Shown here: positions 62,610-64,000 of the stretch, piece after piece
Position numbering within the stretch: the first letter of the stretch is position 1
How the letters are laid out: each line of letters starts with the position of its first letter
Origin: Candidatus Tisiphia endosymbiont of Nedyus quadrimaculatus
GTDB lineage: Bacteria; Pseudomonadota; Alphaproteobacteria; Rickettsiales; Rickettsiaceae
Reading direction: 5' to 3'
DNA: 64,000 nucleotides
NCBI RefSeq assembly: GCF_964059235.1
Contig: NZ_OZ060452.1
Span: 558,001-622,000, forward strand
Notes under the pieces: generated by a model
Seen by the model: the letters and a program-made list of their open reading frames with translations, nothing else
The model's database searches: none
Told to the model about the DNA's origin: nothing
Made by a program: the position numbers and the translations under genes

Positions 62610-64000
62610 CTGATAGAGCCTCCTGTCGTAATTTTATTAAATCCATGAAAGTTTGAGTATTTATACCTTTAAGCCATGATGAATCATCACTTAACACAGA
62701 TTCTGACAAAGTGACTTTATCTGTAATAATTTGATCTATTGTCTCTTCTAAAGTACCTTGAGTAATAAATTTGTGTACTAAAACCTTTTTCTGTTGTCCA
62801 ATACGAAAAGCCCTATCTGTTGCTTGATTTTCAACGGCGGGATTCCACCACCTGTCAAAGTGTATTACTTGACTTGCTTTTGTTAATGTAATGCCGACAC
62901 CCCCTGCTTTTAATGAAAGAATAAATATTGCTGGAGGTGTGTTATCACTTTGAAACTCTTCAATCATACTATCTCTTACAGTTCTACTAGTAGAACCATG
63001 TAATAGATAAGTATTATACTTTAAAGCAAAAAATTTATTTATAGCTTCACAAATTTCCTTATATTGAGAGAAAACCAAAATACTTTCTTTATTTTCTATA
63101 CCCTCATCAATTATTGATTCTAATCTTTGTAGCTTTAACGATCTGTTTGCCGTAAATTCACTATTATCTTGCAAATATTGCATAGGATGATTACAAATTT
63201 GCTTTAATCTAGTTAAACTAGATAGCATGTCCGCACTCGAAAATTCTCCGCTTTTAATTTTATCGCTGATCTTATTAACTACGGCTTGATATAATGAGGC
63301 TTGTTCTTTAGTAAGTTGGCAATAAACTTTTTGTTCAATTTTATCTGGCAATTCCGATATAATAGACTTATCAGTTTTAAGTCTACGCAATATAAACGGC
63401 TCTATAAGCCTCTTTAACTGGGATCTATTTTCATCTTCTCCATGAAATTTTTTCTTAAATATTTTTAAATCTCCTAAATAATCCTTATTTAGAAAGTTAA
63501 ATATTGACCAAAGATCAACTACGCTATTTTCTATAGGTGTACCGGTTAATGCAATATAGTGTTTAGCTTTTAAACCAAATAAAGATTTGCTTTGTTGGGC
63601 TTTTGGATTTTTTATGTTTTGTGCCTCATCAAGAATAATTCTATGCCATGCAGAGTCAGTAAATACTTTATAATCTTTACGGATCATAGTGAACGTTGTT
63701 AAAACTACATCGCAGTGAGTAAAATCACGATCTTTGTTTTTAGCATGATAGGTTTTTATAGAGAGATGGGGAGCAAATCTTTTAAATTCTCTTTCCCAAT
63801 TGCCCATGACCGAAGTAGGAACAACCAAGAGATTGTTCCCTGTATTATTTGTTGCCGCAATGTGTGCAATAATTTGAATAGTTTTACCAAGACCCATATC
63901 ATCTGCTAAACATGGATTCAACCCCATTTGCTCCATATACTGCATCCAAGAAAAACCTTGTGTTTGATAAGGTCTTAGTATTCCATAGAATGCACTTGGA
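62602..64000 (-). CDS. SNF2-family DEAD/DEAH-box ATPase (partial, 5' end outside window)
   Basis: At least 466 codons. The frame continues past the ATG at 63945 to the window edge (SAFYGILRPYQTQGFSWMQYMEQMG). Motif I LADDMGLGKTIQII, motif II DEAQ (ILDEAQNIKNP), motif III LTGTPIENSVVDLWSIF, and the C-terminal motifs ILVFSQYKEICEAI, LSLKAGGVGITLTKASQVIHFDRWWNPAVENQATDRAFRIGQ are complete. It is the bacterial HepA/SNF2 group. Whether an N-terminal SWIM or SNF2_assoc domain precedes cannot be seen. Confidence 0.92.
   Translation of the reverse strand, partial: PSAFYGILRPYQTQGFSWMQYMEQMGLNPCLADDMGLGKTIQIIAHIAATNNTGNNLLVVPTSVMGNWEREFKRFAPHLSIKTYHAKNKDRDFTHCDVVLTTFTMIRKDYKVFTDSAWHRIILDEAQNIKNPKAQQSKSLFGLKAKHYIALTGTPIENSVVDLWSIFNFLNKDYLGDLKIFKKKFHGEDENRSQLKRLIEPFILRRLKTDKSIISELPDKIEQKVYCQLTKEQASLYQAVVNKISDKIKSGEFSSADMLSSLTRLKQICNHPMQYLQDNSEFTANRSLKLQRLESIIDEGIENKESILVFSQYKEICEAINKFFALKYNTYLLHGSTSRTVRDSMIEEFQSDNTPPAIFILSLKAGGVGITLTKASQVIHFDRWWNPAVENQATDRAFRIGQQKKVLVHKFITQGTLEETIDQIITDKVTLSESVLSDDSSWLKGINTQTFMDLIKLRQEALSGE

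Overview
The window is about 64 kb of very AT-rich chromosome from a Rickettsia (Alphaproteobacteria, Rickettsiales). The evidence is gene content and style: a reduced core set (LpxC, FtsZ, FumC, Nuo subunits, GatCA, PyrH-Frr, HscB-HscA-Fdx, ExoD, an orphan PurC, an AmpG-type transporter, an Adr-like beta-barrel), many short palindromic repeats, Rickettsia palindromic elements of RPE-1 type, and a heavy load of insertion sequences like that of IS-rich tick or insect endosymbiont rickettsiae. The species cannot be named from this window.

Layout. 1-8100: a partial AddA-type helicase, coq7, two adjacent PAP2 membrane phosphatases, a small operon (39-aa membrane peptide, cupredoxin, FTR1 permease, YciB-like protein), then lpxC. 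8100-9100: a scrap heap of IS6, group II intron and nested miniature elements. 9190-17800 is mostly minus strand: a small membrane protein, nuoM, gatA, gatC, frr and pyrH; then tyrS on the plus strand between two RPE-1-like copies, and an ABC ATPase. 17843-19490: a MITE split by an IS110-family element. 19847-26617: exoD, purC, nuoIJKL, a cyclase gene with an in-frame stop, a class D beta-lactamase, and yidD. 27384-35322: HU, mgtE, tRNA-Leu(GAG), a HAD hydrolase, ftsZ, fumC and a DUF2278 protein, separated by nested MITEs. 35991-45478: a POT transporter, an Adr-like outer-membrane protein, an RNHCP protein, an AmpG-like transporter, hscB-hscA-fdx-DUF2125, and a nitroreductase.

45490-60250 is an accessory and mobile zone: a second identical IS110 copy, an IS21 element that truncates a VapC toxin, an Rpn-type nuclease, a two-HTH regulator, and a pile of IS21 fragments carrying IS200, IS5 (IS427-type) and MITE insertions. 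It ends with an IS256 element inside a ProQ/FinO gene. 60249-64000 holds a RhuM-Fic protein, a SWIM zinc-finger protein and a partial SNF2 helicase.

Two observations stand out. First, both IS110 copies sit at the same position of the Rickettsia palindromic core. Their 3' non-coding end contains two hairpins with the same CTAGA loop, flanked by short sequences matching the target and the element's own right end; this looks like a bridge RNA (seekRNA). Second, the intergenic repeats form a modular set of non-autonomous elements: several terminal inverted repeat types combined with two interchangeable palindromic cores, often nested, with 9-bp target duplications visible for some families and a TA duplication for another.
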